Of a stretch of DNA of 64,000 nt, positions 23,216 to 34,870 are shown piece after piece. The DNA comes from Nageia nagi (taxonomy: Eukaryota; Pinophyta): positions 33,852,001 through 33,916,000 of the forward strand of contig JBITNC010000001.1 in NCBI GenBank assembly GCA_050084985.1, read 5' to 3'. The notes under the pieces are model-generated. The model saw only the letters and a list, made by a program, of their open reading frames with translations, ran no database searches and was not told the origin of the DNA. Positions within the stretch are counted from its first letter, which is position 1. Every line of letters starts with the position of its first letter. The position numbers and the translations under genes are program-made.

Positions 23216-26152
23216 TAGGGAAGAGGATGGAGAAGAAATAAAGGTGCTCTTCCAAAAGTTGGTAACCTAAGTCAATGAGTGCTTATAGTTTGCTACCTTA
23301 GTATAAGTTTCCTAACATGTTGATGACTTGCTTACTAATTCCAAGTATATCCATGCCATGTATGCTAAAAGCCTCCTAGATGCCAAACTAACCTTAGCCC
23401 TTTTAATGGCCTTACCAGTTTTTACCATCACTAGTAGATGAAGTACCTCCATTTGGGAAGTGGGGGATGTGGAAATATGTGCCTTTTCAAAGTGAATAGA
23501 TAAGGCATTATAAGGGATTAATTGAACCCTTTATCGATTAGATATAGTAAAGATTTGGACATCACTTTGAATCCCAAATTTGGTCTTAATGACCTTTGCC
23601 ATGAGCCAACCTAGGCCAACACTCCCATCAAGTGTGAGAAGTATACTTATCAATGAGGGATACTCTCAATATTATTATTTGCGGTGGAGAGAATGCTCAT
23701 ATTCATTCACATTTTAGGAAACTAAGAGGTTGAAGGTAGTAGCAGGGAACTCTTAGAGAAGCATGATTAAGGAATTTTAGCTATAGGAGAAGTTGTAAGA
23801 GGGAATTAGAGTAGTGGAGATGGGGAGAGACCTAGTGAGAGTTGAACCATCATCCCCCAAAGAGATAAAGAGTGATCTAACTCATATGGAACATAATTTA
23901 TGAAGGAGGATTAGAAAGATTCATCAATGCATGTAGAGGCATGATGATGAGATCTCCTTGGAAGTGATAAGTTCTTTGGAAAATGGGAAGTGCACTATCA
24001 ATGGTAGGGAAGTATTATTTAGCCCTAAGATAATTACATAGGCCATTTCCTACCAAATGAAGGGATTCAAAATATAGAGAGAAGAAAAAATAAATAAATT
24101 TGAGGCCAAGAATAAATTTTTGTAAGTGATATATTCCAAGGACCTAGAAAAATAATAGATGAGCATGGTAAGAAATTCCATTCCCAAACCTTGGGATTAT
24201 GTGGCTTTAGTGTTGATTAAATACATCATACTGGAAGGAAGATACAAAGTCCTCCTAGCATCATATTTCTACCTATGGAATCATTTAATCTTCCTAGATA
24301 CATATAAGGTAAAATTTCCCTTCATCTTTAATTCTCTAGAAATTTTAGTTGAAAAAGTGAAACATGAAAGGGCTCCTTTACCCTTGCATGGAGCTATCAT
24401 TAAACCAGTTGTAGATAGAACTATAGATTTGAATCCTAGGAAAATGCCTAGGGTGAAAGTAATTGTATATGGAAAGTATATGAGCCCAAGAAAAGAGATA
24501 TAGATAAAGAATAAAAGAAAGGAAGAACTTTTGGATTTGAATAGGATGAGGAATACATTGAAACTAGCCCCTACCTAATGAGAAGTATGTGAAAGAGTAT
24601 GGAAAATATAAGAAATAAAATAATTGAAAAGGAGATCTCTTTTAGTGAGTCAATTAGTGAAGACTCTTTACAAAGTGATTCATAAAGTGAATTCCAAGAG
24701 AAGGCTAAAGCAGTTGATACCACATGAAAATTGGAACCAAATGGAGATGAAAGGAAGGAAAAGTCAGACTAAGAATAATAAAGGAAAGGAATTACAACCC
24801 TTAAAATAAAAAAAATTATATGTAAGTGTATGATCCATGTGAAAATCAAAGTGAAGGATATGAAAAAGAAGGAAACTCAGCCCAATTTCAAGTCTACCTT
24901 AACAAGAAGAACTAAGAAGAAGTACCAGACTTAAGTGAAATCTTATTCTAGAGAAGGAGTTATTGAGTGAGGAGGGGCTAGTAGTAGAAGGAGATCATAC
25001 AAAAGTAGTACCAAAATATGAGTAGAATGTCAAACCTTAATATGAATAGATAACTTTTTATAGAAGATTCAAATGTATGGAACCCCCAAATGTGGGTGGG
25101 AGAACTCCTAGCCTGATGACCATGACTCTCAAGAGAACCCTATGGATGCCATACACAAAATTACACTCCTTTAAATATTTAAGGAAAGCAACTTATATTC
25201 ACTAATGAGGAATAAAGAGAGGATGAATGAAAAAGCAAATAGCCTAAATGATAGAGGGTCTAAGCCAAAAGCCCTAGAACAACAAAGTTGAAATAGTAGT
25301 TAATAAGTGGACTAGGAATCCCACCCAAATAGAACCATGAGAAGATATAGAGACTAAGAGGCTTATCTATCTAATAATAGGGAACATCATATAGGAGAAA
25401 GAGACCTTATATAGTATTGCAATAGAATTCCTAGGTTTCCAAGTAGTATAATTGGAAGAGAAAATTCCCACTAGCTAGTTCAGATCAAAAAGATAAGTGA
25501 GGCTTTCAAGAGTAGAATCCTAGATCTAGTAGCACCCCAAAAATAGAAGCAAACTCAAAATAGTGTAGACCAAATTATAGACCAACCACAAGGAAATCTA
25601 GTTAAAGAATCAAAGCTAGCCACACTGGAAATAACAAAAAAATAAGACTTAGTAGGTTTTAAGAGAGCAATGAGCCCACAACTACACAAAGAGATGCTAA
25701 AAGATGCAAGACACAAAAGAGGGGAAAAAAGTGAGAAGTGAAAGGAGGTGAGAAAGAACCCAAGCCTTAAAGAAATCCTTCTAAAGAAGACTTACATCAA
25801 ATTATACAAGCATGGCTATGAAGACATGAGCTAGTTTTTTTATAGGTCTTTTGAAATTTATTTCTTATTTAATTTTATATTATTAGATGGATAGCTTAAC
25901 ACTCCTAGTATATAAGGAGGGGTAGTAGTTCTAAAAATGATAAATGATAGGGTTAAATCAATGAAATTTTGTACATATTAATGTTTTGCACTTGTACACA
26001 TAGACTAAGTGGAGGTCTTTAGTAGTAGTAGTAAGGAGAATGTAACACTTTGACTACTATACTTTTTTCATATAGTTGTTTTGTAAAGGTTCATAAAGAT
26101 CCTTATATAATTTACCTTTTTTATTAATACAAAATTTACTCGTTAATAAAAA
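23216..26152 (+). mobile_element. LINE-like (poly-A) retroinsertion in the integrase tail
   Basis: A block of about 2.9 kb is flanked by an 18-bp imperfect duplication and ends in AATAAAAAAA, the mark of target-primed insertion of a polyadenylated RNA. Only short open stretches remain. The longest, 24159-24503, encodes a peptide with a KYIILEGRYKVLLASYFYLW core that I cannot place; another basic one is at 24624-24809. No reverse transcriptase or endonuclease motif is visible. It may be a 5'-truncated or ORF1-only LINE, a non-autonomous relative, or a retroposed transcript. Confidence 0.55.
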
Positions 26153-26345
26153 AACATAGGAGATCTAGTACTTAAAGAAAATCAACAAACTTCATAATGG
26201 AACATCAACTCCATGATAAATTTTCTCCCAATTGGTTAGGACCATATATCATTAAGAAGGAATTTTGATCAAGAGCATATCATTTAGCTGATATGGAAAA
26301 ACAATTAAGAGCATAAACTAATAGACATCATGCATTTTTGTCCTT
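26153..26345 (+). pseudogene. Tat-A integrase C-terminal tail
   Basis: NIGDLVLKENQQT, then KFSPNWLGPYIIKKEF and AYHLADMEKQLRA in the same frame, with stops. This is the conserved C-terminal strand region of gypsy integrases, following on from the break at 23215. Confidence 0.7.
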
Positions 26346-27139
26346 TCTATATTTAAAAATTTTTTGTCATATTTTACATACTATAAATATAGTTAAAATA
26401 AATAAAGGCAACATAATAAGCTCATAAAAGTAAATGAATTAGATAGATGAAAACAAAGAGGAGCAAGAGTGTTCACTTATCATTAGAAAGGAAAATAATA
26501 TGATAAATACCCTGATTTAAAAATCCAAGGTATTTAGGAGATGAGCTATATCCAAATTGAATAATTCACTTTTTATTGGTCTCAAAACTTTCTTTGACTA
26601 CCACAAACATACAAAATAATTAATCTTTGAAGCATTATCCAGGTAAATATGATGGATGAGAAATGCGTTAAAGGAGAAATATTATCTACTACTACATACA
26701 TACAACATACATACATACATACATACATACATACATTAATATATATATATATATATATATATTAAATTAATATTATATATATTAATATATTATATATATA
26801 TAATTATATATATTTATAATAGGAAATGCATAGTGGCTATTTATCACAAAATAACTATTTTTTGGGATTTTTAATTTTAATTTTCTAATTTTATACTCAC
26901 TGATCCAAGCCTAAGTAGCCTATTTTTTTTGTATTTATTTTTTTCTTGTTAGGTTAGCCAAAATTTTATAAATTTAAAGTATTTTTTATATAAAATAGCC
27001 AAATATACCCCCATCAAAATTCATACCTTATTGCCTATATTTTATAAATATTTTTAATTTTTCCAAGAAAATTGCCTATTGGACCCATGTTCACCAAGAA
27101 AAAAAAAAAGATTATACTATAAGAGAGGACAAGGAACAA
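26346..27139 (+). other. Tat-A 3' untranslated region with microsatellites
   Basis: No gene is visible. A (TACA)n tract (about 26697-26736) passes into (TA)n and AT-rich sequence to about 26820. Confidence 0.6.
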
Positions 27140-27735
27140 GTGAATTGTTACTAAGGATGGGTGACATGTTACTAAATATGAGCATCTTGTTATTGAAGAT
27201 GAGCATCTTGCTACTGAAGATGAGCAACTTGCTACTAGAGACCAATGACTTGTTACTAAAGATGAGCAACTTGTTACTAAAGATGAGAGACTTTTTTTTG
27301 AGGGTGAGTGACTTGTTACTGAAGATGAGAAACTTGTTATTAAATATGAGTTACTTTTTATTGAATACTAGAGTCTTGTTATTGAATATTAGTGACTTGC
27401 TACTACCAAATAAATGATTTGTTACTATAAACAAGTGACTTGTTATTGAAGATGATGACTTTTACTAACGATGAAAATCTTATTATTAAATATGAGCAAC
27501 TTATTACTAAATATGAGTGACTTATTACTAAATATAAGTGATTTGTTAGCAAATATGAGTGATTTATTTCTAAAAATCATTAACATGTTATTGAATACAA
27601 ATGATTTGTTACTAAAGATGAGTGCCTTTTTACTGAATAGCAACAACTTATTAATGAGGATAAGCAACTTGTTGCAAAACATGAGCATCTTATTATTGAA
27701 GATGAGAATCTTATTACTTAAGATGAGTATTTGAT
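27140..27735 (+). repeat. 21-bp minisatellite in the Tat-A 3' region
   Basis: Nearly thirty imperfect units of GAGCAACTTGTTACTAAAGA plus T. Because 21 is a multiple of three, frames stay open on both strands (27079-27417, 27471-27734 and a minus-strand shadow), giving a repeated MSNLLLK or EQLVTKD heptad. Some units are shortened. Tandem arrays in the 3' untranslated region are known for Tat/Ogre retrotransposons as a source of satellite DNA. I regard the open frames as a by-product, not a gene. Confidence 0.85.
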
Positions 27736-29510
27736 CATTATTAATATGAGTGTTTAATATAAACTAATATTTCAAATTCATATGTTATTTTTAACATTTT
27801 TTAGAAAATGATATCAAATAGCCAATTTTTTATAACATAGTTCATAAAAATTTGAAAAATCTCCATTACTTCTATGATGTTTTGGGTTAAAATCACCAAG
27901 ATTTTGAAATTGTTTTTCCACTATTTTATTTATTTGGGTTCACCAAAATTCCTTACACATAACCATGGAACTTGTGTACTTTCTTGGCTTTTGGCATTAC
28001 TAGGAACAAATGCATAAAATAAATTTGTAATGCTTATATTGGCCTACTACAACACCTAGAATCATATTAGATTGTTCTTTCAATAATTGGATTTTAGATA
28101 TTGCATCTCACAATCCATAAAATATAGATCTAATTGTAGGTTACTTAAATCATGTTGTAAGAGATCCATGTCATCATAAATTAATATATGAATTTTCTAC
28201 CAAATTTGTATCCAAACCTTAAAAATAAGAAGGAATTAAATAAAATATTAAGCAACAATTTTCTCATTTGAATTTGAGGTTTGTTCTTCCTCCTTTTTGT
28301 AATAATTAAATAAAATATTTAAAAACAAAAGGACTAAGAGCCCCAATATAAATATAGTTTCATTTTGATTTTGTTAATCAAGATTTCATGGATAGATATA
28401 AAGGACATATTTACATGACATTACTTCAAAAACATCCTTCTAAACTCATTTCTCATTTCCTTGCTTTACCAAGAGAAATACAAAAAGTGATAACCATGAA
28501 ATACTTTGAGAATTATACATCAAATGCATGGGAACTAAAGATGAATGATTTAAAGTTTATGATAGAGGTAGAAGCATAAAAAATGTTGATAGAATATGAA
28601 TCTAAAATCAATTCATTACACTATTTTTATGTAAATTGGACTTATGATAAACTTAAAACACTATTGAATTATACTAGCATGTAAATTTCAAATTTATGGG
28701 ACATTCAATCTCTTGAATTGGGATTATTTCTAATCAAGTAATTTCTTATATCATCTGATCCATCATAAAGGATAAAATCATATATGATTATAGTTCAATA
28801 TTTAGCAAAAACTATTGTGTAAATAATCCTATGAGTGTAAGAGCATGCTTTAAGAGATAACTCAATGACTTAATCAAAGAAAACTAGTTAAAAAGGAAAG
28901 TATGCAACATCATCCAATATGTATAGAGAGTGTGGGTCTCATTTCACTTGTTAAAAATGTGATCCTATGGGTTCTATTACCTCTCTCTTTATTACCACCA
29001 ATACCACAACCACTTATTTCATTGTATCCTACATATATACCATATTTTCTAAAACTCTATGAAGTACATAATAAAATATCATCTTCATCCATGGAACTTA
29101 AGAGAGTTATTATAAAGCTTGAACCAAAACTTGCACCATCACCTATAATAATACCTCCACTAATCATTTCATACCCCATTCATTTTCAACCATCCATCCT
29201 TGGACAAGGTCTCACTCATATTTGATTGAGACCTCCTTATTATTACTTTTTGATTCATGGATGTTGTATTATTTGCAAAGGATCCATTTGACGATGCCAC
29301 TCAAGAATTATCAATTGCTTTACATCATGATAATTTTTTTTATAAAAACATAAGAATTTATTATTTAGATATATACTCCAAAATTATATTCCTAAAGCAT
29401 ATTGGCTATTGGGTGCACTTCCCTATATACTCAAACCATATCATTGTGTTCATTATACTTTATTCATGTATTCTATTTCCACATGACTATTGAATGTCAA
29501 ACATAATGGT
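27736..29510 (+). pseudogene. unassigned decayed coding-like region 3' of the minisatellite
   Basis: Short open stretches at 28388-28579 (FLALPREIQKVITMKYFENY), 28902-29225 and 29257-29493 are separated by stops and lie on the plus strand. The first continues past its stop as KMLIEYESKINSLHYFYVNW, suggesting one former reading frame of about 120 codons. Near 28920 another frame reads CGSHFTC, then KCDPMGS, which could be a metal-binding knuckle. No family is recognised. It may be an extra ORF of Tat-A or an older insertion. Confidence 0.3.
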
Positions 29511-29524
29511 CTAGAAACTCACCA

Positions 29525-29526
<2 letters not shown>

Positions 29527-29579
<53 letters not shown>

Positions 29580-29601
29580 TTCCACATCCATTCATATATT
29601 G

Positions 29602-29642
<41 letters not shown>
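29527..29642. repeat. compound microsatellite (TA)n then (CA)n
   Basis: An uninterrupted run of about 24 TA units is followed after 30 bases by about 19 CA units. Confidence 0.95.
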
Positions 29643-29645
<3 letters not shown>

Positions 29646-31099
29646 AATAAAGAAGTGGTTTATGGACTTAATATTTTTATCCAATTTTGTCACATTATCT
29701 TTTATAAAGTTTTTGAAACTTAGAATGATAAATAAATATAACTTTGATACATTTCAAGATATTTTGAACTCTTACAGTTTTTTATATTTAAATAATATCA
29801 AAATAAATAAAAAATAAGATGTTAGTTGAGAATAATTCTGAATGAAAAGATTGATTATTTATCCTATTATTTACTTCATCTCAAACCCAAGAATCATTAA
29901 AAAGAAAGAGAAGAGACAAGATTGAAAAAAGAAAAAATCAAAAAAGGAAAAGAGATGCAAAAAGTAAGAAATTACATGATTCTTAGGTGATTATAATATC
30001 CTCTATCAGGGCTATGGATGCTTGATTGGTAGTAGAGCAAGGCTATAGCAGGATCTAGAAATTAATTCTCATCAAGGCTATGGAAATTTATTTAGTAGTG
30101 GGGTATACCTTATGAGTGGTGACATGTCCATTCTCTATGATGGACCTCTATGCATTTCATAAGGATGAATTAACTTATATATTTTATGCTCATGAAATAT
30201 TATGTTTGAGAGCATCTAGAGATGGAGATGAACTTCATTGCACATACATGAGTTCATAATAAGCTTGTATGTATTATAATTTTTTTTATATCATCACTAG
30301 TAGATAAAACCTAAGCAAAGATTATTTGATAAAGTGAGTTTGAATATTTTATTCACTACACTTGTTTATCATCCTATAAAACCATTTTCATTCATAAAAT
30401 ATATATTTATTATAATATTTTTAAGTTGTTTAGATATTACTTTTTGACACTCAAATGGTCATAATATCCACATATCTATTTTTCATGATTATACATTTGC
30501 AATTTCATCCATTCATACCATCCTATACATGTGTTACCATATTTCTTATGTTTTAAAACAATGTGTATGAAATAGCAAAGAATGGAAAATGGTGATACCT
30601 AATTCTATATTCTTTTAATTAAAATATTATCCTAATTATACTTAAATCATTGTAAGTATATAATGATGAAAGTATAACATTTTTAAAATGATTAAGGTAT
30701 AGGACTAAAATATTTTAAAATCACAACATTCATCATCATCATAACATGATGCAAGATAATTCATTCATAAAAAAAAGTAAGCAAAAACTTACTCTAACAT
30801 ACTAGAGTAAAATCAAATAATAGCATCATTATATCTACATAGGAACATCATTAAAAATAATCAAAATATTTCTAAAAATTCACATGTATGAAATCCTAAA
30901 TTTATTATCAATTAAACATTATATCACAATAACATCCAAAGTAGGTAAAAAATAAAACTCATCAACTAATCATCATAACACCATAACATGATAGAAAATC
31001 AATCATATATCAAAAAATTATCATCATAACATAGTCCTTCCATACATCACATAACATCAATATACCAAAATCATCATCATGAAAAAAAATAAAAATAAT
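29643..31099. other. Tat-A 3' region without a gene
   Basis: AT-rich, with a purine-rich stretch at about 29895-29960 and two imperfect GGCTATGGA-containing repeats at 30008-30100. No credible coding frame. Confidence 0.5.
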
Positions 31100-32541
31100 G
31101 CCGATCAATAAATATAATTCCATAAGCATGTCATCGTCAAAAGTCTAGGAATAACATCATAGTGTCTAAAGACCTTCAACATCAAGGGCATCCTCCTAAT
31201 CACTAGTATTTCCACCAAAACCATTGGTATCACCAACATTTAGTCCTATATATGCTAATGGAATACCTAAACTCCTCTCTCATCTAGCATATTGAAGCTC
31301 TATAGAAGAAGATCGATGATGAGAAGATATAGTTATGGAACTCCTACTAGGAACCATCTGAATCCTTCCTCTCGCCCCCTATGTACTAGTACCACCTTGA
31401 GTATCACTACCTATTGGGTAATGTAGGGTGTGAATATCTAATGTAATATAACCTAGAAGAGACATGGGGTAGTCAAAACCTAGATAATACACATGCAAAC
31501 CCATAAGCCATGTGTTAAAAATATCATAATAATAGTCTCTTTATCTATATATATCCCTGATAAAAGCTAAAGAATGCTACTCTGATCCCCTACTATACCT
31601 TGAGATCCCAGCTACTAATGTAAAGATTAAATTGTAGTCTAGGCTACATATCTCTAATGGTGATATCTATCCCACTCAAACCTATAATGGATATGATCCT
31701 ACTTCAAGTGGAAAATCTATTAAAGCTAATCTCTAAGAGCCTAGGCATCTTACAGGCTAGGGTTCTCAGTGTTTATTAGAAAATGTTATTGGATTACTTT
31801 TATTTTTAGCAAGTCATATGCTAGTTTGGTTTGGTTTAGGATGTACCTCTATACCCCTTGTAATATTAGAGAGAGGGTACCATTCATGTTGATGGATTAG
31901 ATCCCCTTATTTATGTTGAGCTTGATCCTACTAATGATGAGGACATGAACAAGAAGAGTGATGAGGATGATATGGGTGTCATTAATGTTTATGCTACTTG
32001 GTGATCTTTGGAGATGGAGGATGTTGATGAGGGCTGGTGTGTGTGGTAGAGAGTGGATGAGGAGCCAACAGGAGATTAGGACCTAATATGGATATGCCTT
32101 ACTAAGGACATATACCTAAGATAAAGGTACATGTAGAGGAGGAGATACCCTAGGGTGAGGGTACTCAAGAGGAGGAGGGATAGGAAAGCCATATTATACT
32201 TTATATCTAATCAAATACCATATATAGGATGAATGTAATAATCCTCATGTCACCTCTCAATCCCTATTATATAAGAAATTGTATCTATAAATATATTATT
32301 CAGGAGTCCATGAGGGTATCCAAAGGCTATGTTCTCATATGCCCATGCCTAAAGAGTGATGGTAACTATATATGAAGTTCTCAATCCTTGAGTATATAAT
32401 AATAACTCCATGTAGCACTAATCTCATAAAGTGGGAGTCCAAAAAAATATCATGCTATGATACAACATATATACCATGACTTGGAATGGAGATCATGGGA
32501 ATTGACCACTCCCTATGTTAGCTAAAGCATAACACTGGATC
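31100..32541 (-). pseudogene. antisense plant-mobile-domain ORF of Tat-A, 3' part
   Basis: Read on the minus strand this continues the ORF broken at 41293 by Copia-C. Recognisable pieces are AWAYENIAFGYPHGLL (about 32350-32300), which fits the Q-x-W-x-YEH pattern of the plant mobile domain C-terminal part, and further down GSDTQGGTSTXGARGRIQM and a Ser/His-rich tail near 31300 (SSITISSHHRSSS). Stops and frameshifts are frequent. Antisense ORFs with plant mobile domains between pol and the 3' LTR are known in Tat-lineage elements. Its role is unknown. Confidence 0.5.
32537..32541 (+). repeat. left target-site duplication of Copia-C (GGATC)
   Basis: GGATC directly precedes the LTR; the identical GGATC follows the 3' LTR at 41293-41297. 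Confidence 0.95.
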
Positions 32542-33065
32542 TGTTAGAATTTGTAATGAAATATTGTGAATATCTAAACTCCTTGTAAATTCAATTAATC
32601 ACTTAAGGGTATGTAGATACCTTAAGAGATTAATTGAATTCTTTAATATGTAGACTTTGACTTTACCAAAGTGGTTAGTTGGTAGGTTGAAGTTAGGTGA
32701 TACATTTAATGTAACCCTAACCTTACCCTTGGGTTAAAGGGAGGTTAGGGAGGTGCTCTCAAGCTATAAATAAAGGGCCTCTCCTCTTGTAACATATCTA
32801 AGTCTTGGAGTAAGATTACTCTACTTGGTTGTGTAGGAGAGAGCAAGAGAATAGTTGTAAGAGAGACATAGATTGAGAATAGAGAACTAGTTGTGGATGT
32901 ACTCCCAAGGAGGGAGGAACCACATTATATTGGTGTCATATTGTGTGAATGATGTTCTTAGAATTATAGATGTGTTATCTTGAGTGATTGTGTTATCTTG
33001 TGTACACTTGAGTTTCCTAGTCTTAGGTCCTAGAGGATTTGTTTAGATCTAGTTCAAATCCTTCA
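32542..33065 (+). repeat. 5' LTR of Copia-C
   Basis: TGTTAGAATT to AATCCTTCA. A TATAAATAAAGGG box at about 32764-32776 is a likely promoter TATA element, followed by CTCTTGTAAC, where transcription could begin. Differences from the 3' LTR are one A/T, two G/T and one G/A. Confidence 0.95.
32764..32776 (+). promoter_or_regulatory. putative TATA box in the Copia-C LTR
   Basis: CTATAAATAAAGG, conserved in the 3' LTR at about 40991, is the only TATA-like box in the LTR and sits mid-LTR as expected for a U3/R boundary. This is inferred from sequence only. Confidence 0.5.
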
Positions 33066-33067
33066 AT

Positions 33068-33081
33068 TGGTATCAGAGCCA
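33068..33081 (+). promoter_or_regulatory. primer-binding site of Copia-C
   Basis: TGGTATCAGAGCCA, fully complementary to the expected 3' end of plant initiator-Met tRNA, two bases after the LTR. Confidence 0.9.
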
Positions 33082-33678
33082 TGTTGTGGAAGCTCTTCTT
33101 CTAGGTGTAGAAGCTCTTCTTGGTGTGGAAGCTCTTCTTTTGGTGTTAAAGCTACATCTTGGAGGTTATTCATCCTTCTTCATTCCTCATCTTACACCCC
33201 ATTGGTGAGGTAAATTTTTAAGAAAAGGTATAAAGTTCCTCCTTATTTGATCATTTTTTTGGATTATTGAATTAGATACTAACATATTTTGTGAGATATT
33301 GGAGCTTATTTCTTGCAAAATATGATTAAAATGACAATGCAAGTATGTTTTTCTATACTAACCTCTTATGTTAGTAGCATTTTTTTACAAAAATGCTCAA
33401 TACATGCTATATTTTTTTAAGAGGATACTATGAAATGCCCATATTTATACTAACATTTTTTATGTTATATGTTAGTAGTATTATGTTATTACTATTTGCT
33501 TAAAAATAGTACTATATTATTGTGACATTTCTCCTACATATACTACCATTGTTTTTTGTTAATGGTATTTTTAGTGAGGCATGAACATTTTTAAAAAAAA
33601 AGTTAAAGAGGAGGACAATCTTTTTTTGGTTCTACCACAATAATATATTCTAGGAGCACAATAATATATTCAAAAGCT

Positions 33679-33718
<40 letters not shown>

Positions 33719-34020
33719 ATTTCTTATTTTGTTTTAAATTTGTTTAAACTAATTAAAACAAAATTATATATATATTTTTATTTCAATCAAAAATATATAT
33801 ATATATTTTTTATATGTTAAATCTGTTTAAAATGTAATTAAAACAATATATGTATATTTTTTATATTCATTTCAAATATAAATAAAAAATATATATATTT
33901 TTTTATATTTTAAATCACAAACTATTACGGGGCGGGTAAGGGTGAATAATCAATTTTTATCATATTGACATAAATTATTTGGGGGGTTCACATTAAAACA
34001 TAAACTATTAAAATATATCC
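33082..34020 (+). other. Copia-C leader, AT-rich part
   Basis: Immediately after the primer site, three to four copies of a GGAAGCTCTTCTT-type unit lie at 33087-33155. (TA)n tracts follow at 33684-33714 and nearby. No coding frame. Confidence 0.7.
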
Positions 34021-34870
34021 AATTAAATCGGGGGGGGGGGGGGGTTCACAACGTGTAATCGCTCCTCCGCCCATGCATGCGGTGTCTGGTGGTGACCACC
34101 ACCACCTGCGCTCCTCCGCCTACCCCCACCTCCATGTGAGCACCCACCTTGCCCAACCACCTCCACCTCACCTGGCTATAGCGCTACGTTGCTAGGGTCC
34201 CCACTTTGTTTGCACCCCCTGCAGGCACTGCTTTTGGACTCCCCTACTCATCGACTATGCACACAATGGTGCCTTACACAGATGCAACCTGCACTTGATG
34301 TAGCTCAGTTCCTTATCCAGCATAGTTCCAGGTGCCGCATCGTATGCTTCAGCATCCTATCCAGCCTTGTGCTCGTTGTAGACCCCATTTTGTAGGCCAT
34401 CATGTCCTCCTCCCTCGCTAACTTATTTGTTACACTGCTGAGTCAGATAGCATTTCTTGGCCTTCAATAATCACTGGATATGCCCCGAATGCATCTCCCT
34501 CGCCACCATGCATGATGCAGCTACAGTTCCATGGTCGACCATGATCGCATGATATTTACTAAACTAGCTTTCCCCACTCTGCATGCCACATTGCTTGCCA
34601 AGTATCTACCCCAAACGTAGAGCAGCTTCAATTTTTTAAATGTCAACCTCCTCCCTTGCCACCCTGAAGTCACGCTTTGGGTGGTCAACCACTGGCTGGC
34701 TACCCACGTGACCTCCACCCCCCTACGTGACCTCCTTGTCACCTTGGACTCACTCTGCAGTCCAGCCTCTCCCACTCCATGTGACTCACCACTCTTCTCC
34801 ACACTTTGGTCTCTCCTACCACCCCTGCCCAGCTTCTCAACCTCCATGAGGCTTACACATGGCCCTTTTT
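34021..34870 (+). other. GC-rich block in the Copia-C leader
   Basis: After a run of about 16 G (34029-34044) the composition switches abruptly to C-rich, with many CpG sites, whereas the rest of the window is AT-rich and CpG-poor. Open frames exist on both strands (34189-34395, 34681-34959 plus; 34521-34847 minus) but match no family I know, and compositional bias explains them. A palindrome, TGGTGGTGACCACCACCA, lies at about 34088-34105. It could be captured host DNA or an old element-specific leader. Confidence 0.6.

Noticed and set aside
27443-27688. Open minus-strand frame of 81 codons
   Set aside because: It is the mirror of the 21-bp minisatellite. A unit length divisible by three keeps frames open on both strands.
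27140-27735. CRISPR-like direct repeats
   Set aside because: Contiguous 21-bp units without spacers in a plant retrotransposon UTR. It is a minisatellite.
29490-29723. Open frame through the (TA)n(CA)n microsatellite
   Set aside because: Translation is only Ile-Tyr and Thr-His repeats from the microsatellite.
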